64,000 nt of DNA from Arcticibacterium sp964021845 (GCF_964021845.1 NZ_CAXHZC010000002.1:1-64000); one strand, 5' to 3'; shown: positions 27,845 to 37,553, counted from the first letter of the stretch. The notes: a model not told the origin generated them from the sequence alone. Translations and numbers: made by a program.

Positions 27845-28692
27845 ACCTTTAGTGATTTACCAGTTACACGTATAAAAACCTCCTCTAATGTAGCCTCTTG
27901 CGTATGGATTCGCTTAACCTCATCTTGTTTTATAAAATCAATAAAGTCTTGATTATCCCCCAGTTTTTTTAACGAAAACTCTTTAGTAATGCCATTATAA
28001 AGTTCTACATCTAGCCCTTCTCTTCCATACTGTTTCTTAAGGTTTTTAGGGGTATCAGTCACTTGTAATTCCCCATCCACAATGAAAGAGACCCTATCGC
28101 AAATCTCATCGGCAGTTTCCATACTATGCGTGGTGGCAAAAATGGTTTTACCTGCAGCCTTCAAATCTAAAATGTGCTGCTTTATTTTATGGGCGTTTAC
28201 TGGGTCTAAACCAGATGTAGGTTCGTCGAAAAATATAATATCAGGGTCATGCTGAATAGCTCTAATAAAGTTGAGTCGCATTTTCATTCCTTTGGAATAG
28301 GCCTCTACCGGCTTATTCATGTCTTCCCTCAAATCTACCATTTCAAAAAGCTCTTCCACTTTTCTCATTTTCTTACTTTGATAAAAGGACGCAAACAAGT
28401 TTAGGTTTTCCTTTCCTGTAAGCTTTAAGTAATGATTTGGCAATTCGAAACCCACTCCTATTTTCTCAAAATAAGAACTGTCCCAGTCTGCTAAATTTTT
28501 ACCCTCAATTTTCACCAAACCTTGATATTCTTGATAAATCTTATAAAGCACTTTTTGAGCTGTACTTTTCCCTGCTCCAGAAGGCCCTAAAAAACCAAAT
28601 ACCTCTCCCTTTTCTATCTGAAAATTTAGCCCCTTCAATGTTGGGGCATCATTTTTAGGGTATTGAAATACCAAATTCTCTACTTGAATCAT
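27841..28692 (-). CDS. ABC exporter ATP-binding protein
   Basis: This 283-residue ATPase has Walker A GPSGAGKST, a signature-like YSKGMKMRL and Walker B IIFFDEPTSGLD, with the H-loop as TTHSMETAD. The C-terminal tail of about 70 residues is typical of drug-exporter ATPases of the DrrA/NatA type. It lies 3 bp after the TetR gene and is co-transcribed with it, which suggests ligand-induced export. Confidence 0.9.
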   Translation of the reverse strand: MIQVENLVFQYPKNDAPTLKGLNFQIEKGEVFGFLGPSGAGKSTAQKVLYKIYQEYQGLVKIEGKNLADWDSSYFEKIGVGFELPNHYLKLTGKENLNLFASFYQSKKMRKVEELFEMVDLREDMNKPVEAYSKGMKMRLNFIRAIQHDPDIIFFDEPTSGLDPVNAHKIKQHILDLKAAGKTIFATTHSMETADEICDRVSFIVDGELQVTDTPKNLKKQYGREGLDVELYNGITKEFSLKKLGDNQDFIDFIKQDEVKRIHTQEATLEEVFIRVTGKSLKV

Positions 28693-28695
28693 AAT

Positions 28696-29355
28696 CTAGT
28701 TTTTATCAAAAGTCGGTTTAACCATTAAGATATAATCGTCCACCATATTCATCAAATGCTCGTGTTTGTCTTTATAAACAGGCTCACTATTAAAAATACT
28801 TTCCTTGGGATTTATGAAGCCCTTAAATTCCATTTGTTCCTGAATGCTCACCCCTACTTTATATAGCATAAAGCCCATGATTTCAGACGAAACATCATTT
28901 CTAAAAAGCCCTTTTGCAATTTCAACTTTGACCATTTCCTCAAAGGCTAAAACCGAACTACTCAGCATGTCTTTATAAAGATGCTCTATGGTAGGTGATT
29001 GTAAGTTTTTTATAAGATTAAACAGAAAATGGCTGTGTAAAGGACGCTCTCTATCAAACTCCAAACCTGCTTTAAATAAAGCTTTGAAGAAAACCCAAAA
29101 ATCAGGAAAGCTCTCTCTTTCTATGCTACCTACATAGTTTTTCTTAGCACCCCCACTCTCTTTCAAAAGATACAAAAACAAATCAAGCTTATCTTCAAAG
29201 TATTGATAAACGCTCCCCTTTGCTATCCCGAGCTGCTTCACTACTTCAGAAATAGAAGCTTCGTCAAAAGGTTTAAGTGCAAACTCTCTGAGAAAAGCCT
29301 CTGTGATAAGTGTTCTTTTGGCTTCGCCAATATTAAAAAACGTCTCTTTAGGCAT
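28696..29355 (-). CDS. TetR/AcrR-family repressor of the ABC exporter operon
   Basis: This 219-residue protein has a TetR helix-turn-helix at about 10-60 (ITEAFLREFALKPFDEASI, then LGIAKGSVYQYFEDKLDLF). The remaining helical part would bind the inducing ligand. It is the first gene of the exporter operon and lies directly behind two matching palindromes, so autoregulation is very likely. Confidence 0.92.
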   Translation of the reverse strand: MPKETFFNIGEAKRTLITEAFLREFALKPFDEASISEVVKQLGIAKGSVYQYFEDKLDLFLYLLKESGGAKKNYVGSIERESFPDFWVFFKALFKAGLEFDRERPLHSHFLFNLIKNLQSPTIEHLYKDMLSSSVLAFEEMVKVEIAKGLFRNDVSSEIMGFMLYKVGVSIQEQMEFKGFINPKESIFNSEPVYKDKHEHLMNMVDDYILMVKPTFDKN

Positions 29356-29358
29356 ACA

Positions 29359-29408
29359 TTGTGACTATACAGTCACAAATATAACAAATTACATGACTAC
29401 CCAGTCAT
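29359..29408 (-). promoter_or_regulatory. Two TetR-type operators flanking the operon promoter
   Basis: Operator 1 is TTGTGACT-ATAC-AGTCACAA (29359-29378). Operator 2 is ATGACT-ACCC-AGTCAT (29393-29408). Both share TGACT-N4-AGTCA and their centres are 32 bp apart, about three helix turns. A -7 element TATATTTG (minus strand, 29383-29376) lies between them, next to operator 1, so a bound repressor would block the promoter. Confidence 0.8.
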
Positions 29409-29560
29409 TTCTTTTAAATATTTATTTTATACAGAAGTGTTAAGCAATATCAAACACAAAAAAAACCGTTACATAAGTATTACGTAACTTGATTTATTTG
29501 ATACCTTATTATACTTCAGGCCATCAAAAAGAGTTAAAGTATTCAATAAACCAGACAAAC

Positions 29561-30262
29561 ATGATTTTAAGAAACACACTATCCATAGCCATTTTGGCAG
29601 TTTTCAGTTCTTGTGCTACATCATCCTCTAGCTCAAGTACTTCAAAAGCAACTACTACCTCCACAGAGGCGGTATACTGGGTGAATGGCAAAAAGTCTGA
29701 CTGCGTGGGAGTTGGAAAAAAGGACTGCCTAGAAATTCAAAAGGGTAACATAAAAAACGCTAACAATTGGAAACTTTTCTATGATTCCATTGACGGTTTT
29801 AATTACGAAGAAGGTTACGTATACAAACTTTTGGTAAAAGAGGAGAATTCTTTAAAACCAGTTGCTGCTGATGCTTCTTTAAAAAATTATAAACTATTAA
29901 AAGTTATGCAAAAGGAGTATGAGCCAAAACTTCTTCTTGATAACAAATGGACCTTAGTAGAACTTAACAATGCTCCTGTCTTAGGCGAAAATACCCCTAC
30001 AATCGAATTCCAGCTTGAATTAAGAAAAATGATAGCAAATGATGGATGTAATAACCTCGTAGGTGAAATTAAATCCGTAATGGACAATAAAATTAACCTT
30101 GGCAACGTGATTGGCACAAAAAAAATGTGCCAAGAAATGGAATTAGCTGACCAATATGGCCCACTCTTAAATCAAATTAATTCCTACAAAATAGAGAACC
30201 AAAAGCTTATCATTTATGACGGAAATAACACCGAAATACTAGCTTTCAAAAGAAGTAACTAA
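29561..30262 (+). CDS. Lipoprotein with DUF4377 and META (HslJ-like) domains
   Basis: The ATG at 29561 gives 233 residues beginning with a lipoprotein signal (AVFSSCATSS). Residues about 35-105 match DUF4377 (DCVGVGKKDCLEIQKG, IDGFNYEEGYVYKL). Residues about 125-230 match the META domain (NKWTLVELNNAPV, NDGCNNLVGEI). The META/HslJ family is linked to heat and stress response and protease inhibition in other bacteria. The actual role here is unknown. The ORF extends upstream to 29489, but that start would bury the lipoprotein signal. Confidence 0.82.
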   Translation: MILRNTLSIAILAVFSSCATSSSSSSTSKATTTSTEAVYWVNGKKSDCVGVGKKDCLEIQKGNIKNANNWKLFYDSIDGFNYEEGYVYKLLVKEENSLKPVAADASLKNYKLLKVMQKEYEPKLLLDNKWTLVELNNAPVLGENTPTIEFQLELRKMIANDGCNNLVGEIKSVMDNKINLGNVIGTKKMCQEMELADQYGPLLNQINSYKIENQKLIIYDGNNTEILAFKRSN

Positions 30263-30265
30263 TTG

Positions 30266-31495
30266 TTACTTCTCGTACTCAATTTTAAAAATTGTACCAT
30301 TCAAATCGTCGCTAACATAAAGCTCACCATTAAGACCAATAGCCAAACCACAGGGTCTATGCTGAATAGGTCCTGAAGGATTCGCTAAGTTTACGCCTGC
30401 AAAGTTATCTGCAAAGATTTCCCATTTCCCTGTAGGTTTTCCTTTCTTAAAAGGCACAAAGGCCACAAAGTAACCTTTCTTAAGCTCAGGGGACTGACCA
30501 TGAAAAGCTATAAACGCTCCATTTCGATATTTCTTAGGAAAAGAATTCCCTGTGTAAAACAAAAGGTCGTTAGGTCCTAAGTGAGCAGGAAAAGCCATCA
30601 GTGGGTCTATGGCATCTTCGCCACCAGTCTTCTTCCCATTCCCTCCATATTCTGGAGCCAGTATTTTCTTTTTCTGTTTTTGGTCGTAATAAATATATGG
30701 CCAACCTGCATTATCACCTTTTTTCAATTCATACATGGCTTCCGCTGGTAATTCTGCACTTTGTTTCGCAGTATAATATTGCGGATAAAAATCGTGGAAT
30801 TGACCACGACCATGAACTACAGTAAACAAACTATTTGTTTCTTTATTCCAATCTATTGCCACCGCATTTTTAACACCCGTAGCATATCTCGTTCCATTAG
30901 AAAAACTTTGGTTTAAGATTCGTCCGTTAAATTTCCATATACCACCCGCTACATCCAATATTGGGCAAGGCATCATTCCTGCTCCACTTTCAGGCTCTCT
31001 ACATGGGTCGTTCCAGGAGCCCACTGTTACATAGATGTTGTCATCATCATCAAGAACAAAAGGTTTTGCGTTATCACGGCCTTTATCTATTAAACCATCA
31101 ACCATTTTGTCTGGCTCTTGATTTTTAGGAAAATTGTAATTTTTATCTAGTTCGTATCTGTAAATTGACGTGTTAGAAGAATAGTATAGATACCTGTCAT
31201 GTGCTACTATTCCCGTTCCTACTTCTTCGCCTATTACCCTAGTTTCATCAATTTTGCCATCGTTATTAGTATCTTTCAATAACACAAAACCTTTATCCGC
31301 CTTTCTATTAGCGTAGATATCGCCATTTTTAGAAACCGTCATATGTCTAGGAGAACCTAAATCTTTGGCAATTATTTTGACAGTAAACCCCTTGGGAACT
31401 GTAATTTGAGATGGATTTATTTGAGCAGATAATGAAAAGGAGATTCCTGAAAGAAAGCTAAGGCCTATGATTGACCTCTTAAAATTAATTTTCAT
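30266..31495 (-). CDS. Secreted PQQ-dependent sugar/sorbosone dehydrogenase-like beta-propeller
   Basis: The ATG at 31495 gives 409 residues with a signal peptide ending FSLSAQ. The mature part is a GSDH-type six-bladed propeller: ITVPKGFTVKIIAKDLGSPR, an early calcium-like loop KDTNNDGKIDET, the YVTVGSWNDPC block, and GPIQHRPCGLAIGLNGELYV near the end. Members oxidise aldoses or sorbosone using PQQ in the periplasm. PQQ biosynthesis genes are not in the window. It is convergent with the META lipoprotein gene and has its own promoter. Confidence 0.82.
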   Translation of the reverse strand: MKINFKRSIIGLSFLSGISFSLSAQINPSQITVPKGFTVKIIAKDLGSPRHMTVSKNGDIYANRKADKGFVLLKDTNNDGKIDETRVIGEEVGTGIVAHDRYLYYSSNTSIYRYELDKNYNFPKNQEPDKMVDGLIDKGRDNAKPFVLDDDDNIYVTVGSWNDPCREPESGAGMMPCPILDVAGGIWKFNGRILNQSFSNGTRYATGVKNAVAIDWNKETNSLFTVVHGRGQFHDFYPQYYTAKQSAELPAEAMYELKKGDNAGWPYIYYDQKQKKKILAPEYGGNGKKTGGEDAIDPLMAFPAHLGPNDLLFYTGNSFPKKYRNGAFIAFHGQSPELKKGYFVAFVPFKKGKPTGKWEIFADNFAGVNLANPSGPIQHRPCGLAIGLNGELYVSDDLNGTIFKIEYEK

Positions 31496-31530
31496 GCGTA
31501 AGATTATTGTTATAATTCTCAAAACGGTCG

Positions 31531-31538
31531 CAAAGTTA
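31531..31538 (-). promoter_or_regulatory. Bacteroidota -7 element for the sugar dehydrogenase
   Basis: On the minus strand this reads TAACTTTG (TAnnTTTG), 35 bp before the ATG at 31495. In the same gap a perfect ATGGCA-G-TGCCAT palindrome (31667-31679) lies between this promoter and the next gene. Confidence 0.5.
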
Positions 31539-31732
31539 CATGAAGCTGCCGTTTAATCAATTTATTTTCAACTACCCAATTTGCCTTTTCAGCTTCCAAT
31601 AGCCCTCATCACGAGATATTCTTCCTTTTCGAATAGTTTTTAAACTCGTTTTAAGCACTCTTATCTATGGCAGTGCCATGTAGCGTTGTTTATTCCCTAA
31701 TTTCATAACATAATTCAACCCCAATAGCTGCT

Positions 31733-33595
31733 ATGCAAACAAAGTACTTTATAAAATCTTGCGTTCTTTTGGTATTCACCTTCTTAAGCTTCCAAAGTTA
31801 TAGTCAAGAGCTTGCCGAGAACATCATAGAACATCCTCGCATATTGTTTTTAGAAAATCAGGAGGCACTTATTGAAAAGGCAATAAAACATAGTCCGATA
31901 AGGCAAAAAGTTCATACATCCCTAATCAGGGAAGCTAACCAAATAATAGCCCTTCCACTTCTTGAAAGAATCCAGACAGGTCGAAGACTTTTAAGTGTAT
32001 CAAGAGAGTACCTTCGTCGTGTTCTTTTCTTAGGTTATGCCTATAGACTCACCAATGAGACCAAATACCTAGAAAAAGCGGAGCAAGAAATGCTTAACAT
32101 AGCTCAGTTTTCGGACTGGAATCCTAGTCATTTTTTGGATGTCGCTGAAATGACCACCGCTATTGCCATAGCCTATGATTGGTTTTACAAAGGCCTGAAC
32201 CCAAAAACTAAAACTGTGGTAAAAAATGCCATCATAGAGAAAGGTATAAACCCATCTTATAATGAAAAATATAATGGTTTCTTAACAGCTCATCATAACT
32301 GGAATCAGGTTTGTAATGCAGGAATGGCCTTAGGAGCCTTAGCCATTTATGATGAAGAACCAGAATTAGCAAAAAGCACCATTTCAAGGGCTATAAAGTC
32401 TATTTCTTTACCCATGGAACAGTATGCTCCAGATGGTGCCTACCCAGAAGGCTACGCATATTGGGGCTACGGCACTTCTTTTAATGTCCTTTTCATTGAT
32501 GCCATGATGAAAGTTTTTAAGTCAGATTTTGGCTTGACGAAGCTCCCGGGTTTTGATAAAACACCTGCCTACTTGATGCACATGATTGGTCCCTCCTATA
32601 ATGCCTTTAACTACTCCGACTGTAGTGATAATATCAGAATAAACCCAGCTATGTTTTGGTTTGCAGAACTGAATCAAGACGCGTCTCTCCTATTCTGGGA
32701 AAAGAAAATGATTCAAAACTCACTCGAGAAAAACATGACCAAGCGTCTCTCTCCGCTCATGATGGTTTGGGGTAGTGGTATTGACCTTGAAAAAGAACTA
32801 ATCCCGAAAGAAAAAGTTTGGACTGGAAGTGGCCTCACCCCTGTAGCTTTAATGCGAAGTTCATGGCAAGAAAATGGAGTATTTGTAGGCTTCAAAGCCG
32901 GTTCTCCTCATGAAAACCATGCACACATGGATATTGGCTCTTTTGTTATGGATGCCATGGGTGAGCGTTGGGCCATAGATTTCGGTTCTTCTAATTATAA
33001 TCTATTAGAGACGCAGGGAGTTAAAATTTGGGGTAGAGAACAAGACGCCCAAAGATGGGATGTCTATAGATATAATAACCTGGCACATAGCACGCTCTCG
33101 TTCAATAATCAATTTCAAGAGGTTTATGGCTACGCCAATATTGACAAAATCATTGATACCGAAAGTGTCAAAGCAGCAGTTTCAGACATCACAGAAGTTT
33201 ATAAATCGCAAATCAAAAGCAGTAAAAGAGCCGTAGCCATTAAAGACAATAGCTATGTAGTCATAACAGACAAGCTAGTCAATAACTCCGAAGCCAAAAC
33301 GCTGCAATGGAGAATGCCAACTAATGCCAGCATTATCTCCATGAGTAATTCAGATATCATTTTGACGCAAAACAATAAAAAACTACATCTCAGATTATTA
33401 AGCCATCAGAATGTCAAAATGCGAACCTGGAGTACAAAATCACCAAATAGCTATGATGAGGCCAACCCAAACTCTATTATTGTTGGTTTTGAAATGAAGC
33501 TAGAAGCAAATGCAAAAGAGACTATTCAAATAGCCCTAATTCCAGAGAATAATAAGGCCAAAGTAAAACCATTAGACCTAAGCATTTTCGAATAA
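31733..33595 (+). CDS. Heparinase II/III-like polysaccharide lyase, secreted
   Basis: This 620-residue protein starts with a signal peptide (ending FQSYSQ). Residues about 30-330 form an alpha/alpha toroid-like region (AHHNWNQVCNAGMALGALAI, where the HHNW block matches catalytic positions of these lyases). The C-terminal half is the heparinase II/III beta-sandwich, with GSPHENHAHMDIGSFVMDA and WAIDFGSSNYNLL. It probably cleaves an acidic polysaccharide such as alginate or a glycosaminoglycan by beta-elimination. The substrate is not identifiable, and no SusCD is adjacent. Confidence 0.85.
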   Translation: MQTKYFIKSCVLLVFTFLSFQSYSQELAENIIEHPRILFLENQEALIEKAIKHSPIRQKVHTSLIREANQIIALPLLERIQTGRRLLSVSREYLRRVLFLGYAYRLTNETKYLEKAEQEMLNIAQFSDWNPSHFLDVAEMTTAIAIAYDWFYKGLNPKTKTVVKNAIIEKGINPSYNEKYNGFLTAHHNWNQVCNAGMALGALAIYDEEPELAKSTISRAIKSISLPMEQYAPDGAYPEGYAYWGYGTSFNVLFIDAMMKVFKSDFGLTKLPGFDKTPAYLMHMIGPSYNAFNYSDCSDNIRINPAMFWFAELNQDASLLFWEKKMIQNSLEKNMTKRLSPLMMVWGSGIDLEKELIPKEKVWTGSGLTPVALMRSSWQENGVFVGFKAGSPHENHAHMDIGSFVMDAMGERWAIDFGSSNYNLLETQGVKIWGREQDAQRWDVYRYNNLAHSTLSFNNQFQEVYGYANIDKIIDTESVKAAVSDITEVYKSQIKSSKRAVAIKDNSYVVITDKLVNNSEAKTLQWRMPTNASIISMSNSDIILTQNNKKLHLRLLSHQNVKMRTWSTKSPNSYDEANPNSIIVGFEMKLEANAKETIQIALIPENNKAKVKPLDLSIFE

Positions 33596-33602
33596 GTTTA
33601 CA

Positions 33603-33630
33603 TTTGACCCACTCAAAATCACTAATTTTG
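33603..33630 (+). promoter_or_regulatory. Bacteroidota -33/-7 promoter for the M3 peptidase
   Basis: TTTG (33603-33606) is followed after 16 bp by TAATTTTG (33623-33630), close to the TTTG/TAnnTTTG consensus. The ATG is 23 bp downstream. Confidence 0.6.
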
Positions 33631-33653
33631 AAGAATTCATCAAAAAACTAAAT

Positions 33654-35762
33654 ATGTCTAAAATCATCATCTCCTGCATCCTGGCAGTGGGAACCTTGGC
33701 TATTTCTTGCGAAAAGCCATCAGAAAATGTTCTCCTAGAAAAATGGGCTGGCCCTTATGGAGGTGTCCCAGCCTTTGACAAAATGGATGTCAATCATTTA
33801 AAAGATGCCATGGAAACAGGCATTGCTAATCATCTAAAGGAGTTAGATGAAATAGCGAATAATACTGAGCCAGCTACTTTTGAGAATACTATTCTGGCTA
33901 TGGAAAAAAGTGGAACCGACTTGGATAAGGTTTACCCATACTACGGAATTTATAGTTCCAATACCTCCACAGATGAGTTCAGAGCTATTGAAGGAGATTT
34001 GGCTGGTCAGCTATCTGAATATAATTCCAAGATAACGCAGAACGAAAAACTTTTTCAACGTGTAAAAACTGTCTATGAAGCGAGCTTAGAAAACCCGCTT
34101 CCAGTAGACCAGCAGCGTGTGACCTTATTAACCTATCAGGACTTTGCTCTAAACGGTGCAGAACTAGATGCTGAAAAGAAAAAAAGGTATGCCGAAATCA
34201 ACAAAGAACTGTCTGAGCTTTCTACTATTTTTGGTAATAATGTGTTGCATGATGAAGAAGGTTACATTACCTATTTAGAAGAAAGTGAGTTAGGTGGCCT
34301 TTCAGAAGCATTTATTAAAAGTGCTGCGAGTGCCGCTGAAGCCAATGGCCAAGATGGCAAATATGCCATTACCAATACTCGCTCTTCTATGGACCCATTT
34401 TTAACCAACTCCACAGAAAGAGAACTGAGAGAAAAGGTTTGGAAAAACTACTATGCTAGAGGCGACAATGGTGACGAGTTTGACAACAATGAGGTGATTG
34501 TGAAAATACTCCAACTAAGAAATGAGCGAGTTCATCTATTGGGCTTTGATAATTACGCCCAATGGCGATTACAAAACCGAATGGCTAAGACCCCAGAAAA
34601 TGCTTTAGCACTGCTAGATGCTGTTTGGCCTAGTGCCATAGCTCGTGTAGATGAAGAAGTAAAAGACATGCAAACTGTAGCTGATGCCGAGGGAGCAAAC
34701 ATCAAAATAGAACCTTGGGACTATAGATTTTACGCCGAAAAAGTAAGAAAGAAAAAATACGATTTAGATAGCGACGAAGTAAAGCAATACTTACAACTAG
34801 ATAAGCTGAGAGAAGCCATGTTTTATGTGGCAGGAGAACTATTTGACTTTAAATTCTCCGAAATCACAGACGGAACTGTTCCAGTTTTTCATGAAGATGT
34901 ACGCGTATGGGAAGTAAAAGACAAAAACTCTGATAAGCATATTGGGCTTTGGTACTTAGACCCTTACGCCAGAAAAGGGAAACGCTCAGGAGCATGGGCT
35001 ACCACTTACAGAGGTCATACAGACATGGGAGAAGAAGAAACGGTGTTATGCTCTAACAATTCTAACTTTGTAAAAGGTGAGCCCGGCGAACCTGTTTTAA
35101 TTTCTTGGGATGATGCTACCACCTTTTTCCATGAAATGGGGCATGCTTTACATTATTTATCTGCTAATGTTAAGTACCCAAAACTAGACGGTAGCTTAAG
35201 GGACTATGGTGAATTCCAGTCTCAGTTATTAGAGCGTTGGTTAAGTACTGACGCTGTTATTGAAAACTATCTGGTTCATTATAAAACAGGAGAATCTATG
35301 CCTAAAGGTTTGGTAGCTAAAATCAAAGAAGCGTCTAATTTCAACCAGGGTTTTAGTACTACGGAATACATGGCATCTGCTATTATGGATATGAAATATC
35401 ACATGATGGACCCTACTGATTTAGATGTAGATAGCTTTGAAAGAGAAACTTTAGAAAACATCAATATGCCAAAGGAATTGGTCATGAGACACCGTTCGCC
35501 ACACTTTAATCATGTGTTTAGAGGAGAAGGCTACGCCACGGCCTATTATGGTTATATGTGGGCAGATGTACTTACCGCTGATGCCGCAGAAGCATTTGCA
35601 GAAGCACCAGGAGGTTTTTACGACAAAGAATTAGCAAAGAAAATGAAAGAAATACTCTTTGCCCCAAGAAACACTGAAGACCCAGCCGAAGCCTACAGAA
35701 GATTTAGAGGTAGAGACGCCACTATTGACGCATTAATGCGTGATAGAGGTTTTGCTAAATAG
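33654..35762 (+). CDS. dcp: M3-family peptidyl-dipeptidase (Dcp-like) lipoprotein
   Basis: This 702-residue zinc peptidase has the M3 motif HEMGH at 493-497, with FFHEMGHALHYL around it. It has a lipoprotein signal (LAISC, Cys19) and is therefore exported. The GPYGGVPAFDKM start and the RHRSPHFNHVFRGEGYATAYYGYMW-type end fit the Dcp branch, which removes dipeptides from C-termini. It would act on peptides in the periplasm. A strong terminator follows. Confidence 0.92.
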   Translation: MSKIIISCILAVGTLAISCEKPSENVLLEKWAGPYGGVPAFDKMDVNHLKDAMETGIANHLKELDEIANNTEPATFENTILAMEKSGTDLDKVYPYYGIYSSNTSTDEFRAIEGDLAGQLSEYNSKITQNEKLFQRVKTVYEASLENPLPVDQQRVTLLTYQDFALNGAELDAEKKKRYAEINKELSELSTIFGNNVLHDEEGYITYLEESELGGLSEAFIKSAASAAEANGQDGKYAITNTRSSMDPFLTNSTERELREKVWKNYYARGDNGDEFDNNEVIVKILQLRNERVHLLGFDNYAQWRLQNRMAKTPENALALLDAVWPSAIARVDEEVKDMQTVADAEGANIKIEPWDYRFYAEKVRKKKYDLDSDEVKQYLQLDKLREAMFYVAGELFDFKFSEITDGTVPVFHEDVRVWEVKDKNSDKHIGLWYLDPYARKGKRSGAWATTYRGHTDMGEEETVLCSNNSNFVKGEPGEPVLISWDDATTFFHEMGHALHYLSANVKYPKLDGSLRDYGEFQSQLLERWLSTDAVIENYLVHYKTGESMPKGLVAKIKEASNFNQGFSTTEYMASAIMDMKYHMMDPTDLDVDSFERETLENINMPKELVMRHRSPHFNHVFRGEGYATAYYGYMWADVLTADAAEAFAEAPGGFYDKELAKKMKEILFAPRNTEDPAEAYRRFRGRDATIDALMRDRGFAK

Positions 35763-35787
35763 AAAATGGAATTCGAATTTACTGATT

Positions 35788-35820
35788 AAAGAGGAGTCAT
35801 TTGGCTCCTCTTTTCTTTTA
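35788..35820 (+). terminator. Rho-independent terminator after the M3 peptidase gene
   Basis: AAAGAGGAG and CTCCTCTTT pair around TCATTTGG and are followed by TCTTTTA. Confidence 0.8.
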
Positions 35821-35850
35821 AATTAAATAAAATTCATTCAACTATACTTT

Positions 35851-35858
35851 TAGTTTTG
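35851..35858 (+). promoter_or_regulatory. Bacteroidota -7 element for exbD
   Basis: TAGTTTTG fits TAnnTTTG, 54 bp before the ATG. Confidence 0.5.
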
Positions 35859-35912
35859 ATTGCTTCTTACTACTTCCAACTAAATATTTAGTTCATTATA
35901 AATCATACAATC

Positions 35913-36398
35913 ATGGCAGAAGTAACAAACAAGAAGTCTGGCAAGCCAGACATGACCCCATTGGTAGACTTAGGCTTTCTTCTAATCACATTTTTCATTT
36001 ACACCACCACCTTTAGCACACCAAACACCATGGATTTAAACATGCCGAGTGACAAAGGGGTTGAAGGAGCTCCTATTAAGAAAAGTAACTCTATGACCGT
36101 TATTTTGGGGAAAGACAATAAGCTTTACTGGCATCAGGAAGAAATAGGTAGACTTAGTGAAAAGGACATTAAGGAAACTAACTTCTCGCCAGAAGGCATC
36201 AGAAAAACAATTATTGCTTTGAAAAAAGAGGCCATTGACCCTGAACTTTGGACGGTCATCATAAAACCAACGGATGATTCTAACTGGAAAAACGCCGTTG
36301 ATATTTTAGACGAAACAGCCATTACGGGCTCTTCTAGAAAAGCTGTAGTAGAGTTAAGCCAAAAAGAACAGAAGCTTTATGAAAGAATGGTTTATTAA
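35913..36398 (+). CDS. ExbD/TolR-family biopolymer transport protein (orphan)
   Basis: This 161-residue protein has a short cytoplasmic start, one membrane helix with the essential Asp (MTPLVDLGFLLITFF) and a periplasmic domain. ExbD works with ExbB and TonB to energise outer-membrane transport, but no exbB or tonB gene is adjacent. The periplasmic part (about 110 residues) is divergent. It ends base-to-base with the convergent helicase gene (36398/36399). Confidence 0.82.
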   Translation: MAEVTNKKSGKPDMTPLVDLGFLLITFFIYTTTFSTPNTMDLNMPSDKGVEGAPIKKSNSMTVILGKDNKLYWHQEEIGRLSEKDIKETNFSPEGIRKTIIALKKEAIDPELWTVIIKPTDDSNWKNAVDILDETAITGSSRKAVVELSQKEQKLYERMVY

Positions 36399-37553
36399 TT
36401 AAACCCCTTTTAAATCAAAGTCTTCTGTAGCTACTTTTTCCACGCGTTTGCCCATCTTTTTCTGGATGATGTAAAAATGATGCTCTTCTTCATCAGTTAC
36501 TAATGAAATGGCTTCTCCCATAGCTCCTGCCCTACCTGTACGCCCTATGCGGTGTACATAATCCTTTGGCGAACGTGGGAGTTCATAATTTATGACACAA
36601 GGCAAAAAATGAATATCAATACCTCTAGCCGCTACATCAGTAGCCACTAAAGCAATGACTTCGCCAAGCTTAAAATCTAGCATGGCTTTGTTTCTGGCAC
36701 TTTGTGTCTTTTTACTGTGAATAGCACTCGCCTTAATCCCGTTTCTATTTAGCTTATTGGTAACATTATCCGCTGTTCTGATGGATGACGTAAAAATCAA
36801 AACCTTCGTAATTTCTTGATTCTTGATAATATATCTAAGCAGTGGACCTTTTCGCTCCATACTCACCATATAAGCTATTTGTTTGATTTGCTCTACCGCC
36901 TCTTCTTCCTCTTCTATTTCTATAGTAACTGGTTCAGTTAGAATCAGACGCTTGAGGTCAATAATTTTAGTATCTAGCGTGGCCGAGAAAAGTAAGTTTT
37001 GGCGTTTTTGCGGTAGAAGTTTCAGGATTTGACCAAACTCTTCTTGAAAACCCAAATCCAGCATTTTGTCTGCCTCATCTAGCACTAGGGTTTCTACTTT
37101 TGCCAAACTCACCGATTGGCTAGAAATTAAATCTAACAACCTCCCTGGTGTAGCCACTAATATTTCGGTGTCTTTTAGCTGCACCATTTGCTGGTTTACT
37201 TTTACACCACCGTATACCGCTAAATTCTTAACCTCATCTTCTAGGTTCTCTGTAAACGCCGAAATCACCTCCGAAATTTGCATAGCGAGCTCACGTGTTG
37301 GCACCAAAATCAACACTTTCAAATTCCTTCTTCTGGAAGCTTTCTTATTTAAGAAACCCTCCAGAATCGGTAAAACGAAACTCGCCGTTTTACCAGAACC
37401 CGTTTTTGCAATGCCTTGGATGTCTTTTCCGGATAAAACTGCAGGAATAGCTTCCTTTTGAATTGGATATGGCTTACCATAGTTTTGTGCGGCTATCGCC
37501 GTCAATAGTGGTTTCGATAATCCTAAATCCTCAAATGTTTTCTCGGTACTCAT
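36399..37553 (-). CDS. DEAD-box ATP-dependent RNA helicase (RhlE-like)
   Basis: This 384-residue helicase has the Q motif and Walker A TGSGKTAS, DEAD box VLDEADK, SAT motif LFSATL and HRIGRTGRAG. The protein ends soon after the core, without a long RNA-binding tail. It probably assists RNA remodelling at low temperature or in ribosome assembly. It is one of two DEAD-box helicases in the window (the other is at 56774). Confidence 0.92.
   Translation of the reverse strand: MSTEKTFEDLGLSKPLLTAIAAQNYGKPYPIQKEAIPAVLSGKDIQGIAKTGSGKTASFVLPILEGFLNKKASRRRNLKVLILVPTRELAMQISEVISAFTENLEDEVKNLAVYGGVKVNQQMVQLKDTEILVATPGRLLDLISSQSVSLAKVETLVLDEADKMLDLGFQEEFGQILKLLPQKRQNLLFSATLDTKIIDLKRLILTEPVTIEIEEEEEAVEQIKQIAYMVSMERKGPLLRYIIKNQEITKVLIFTSSIRTADNVTNKLNRNGIKASAIHSKKTQSARNKAMLDFKLGEVIALVATDVAARGIDIHFLPCVINYELPRSPKDYVHRIGRTGRAGAMGEAISLVTDEEEHHFYIIQKKMGKRVEKVATEDFDLKGV

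Noticed and set aside
29489..29560. Longer start for the DUF4377-META lipoprotein
   Set aside because: It would place 24 residues before a good lipoprotein signal, which begins at the ATG at 29561.
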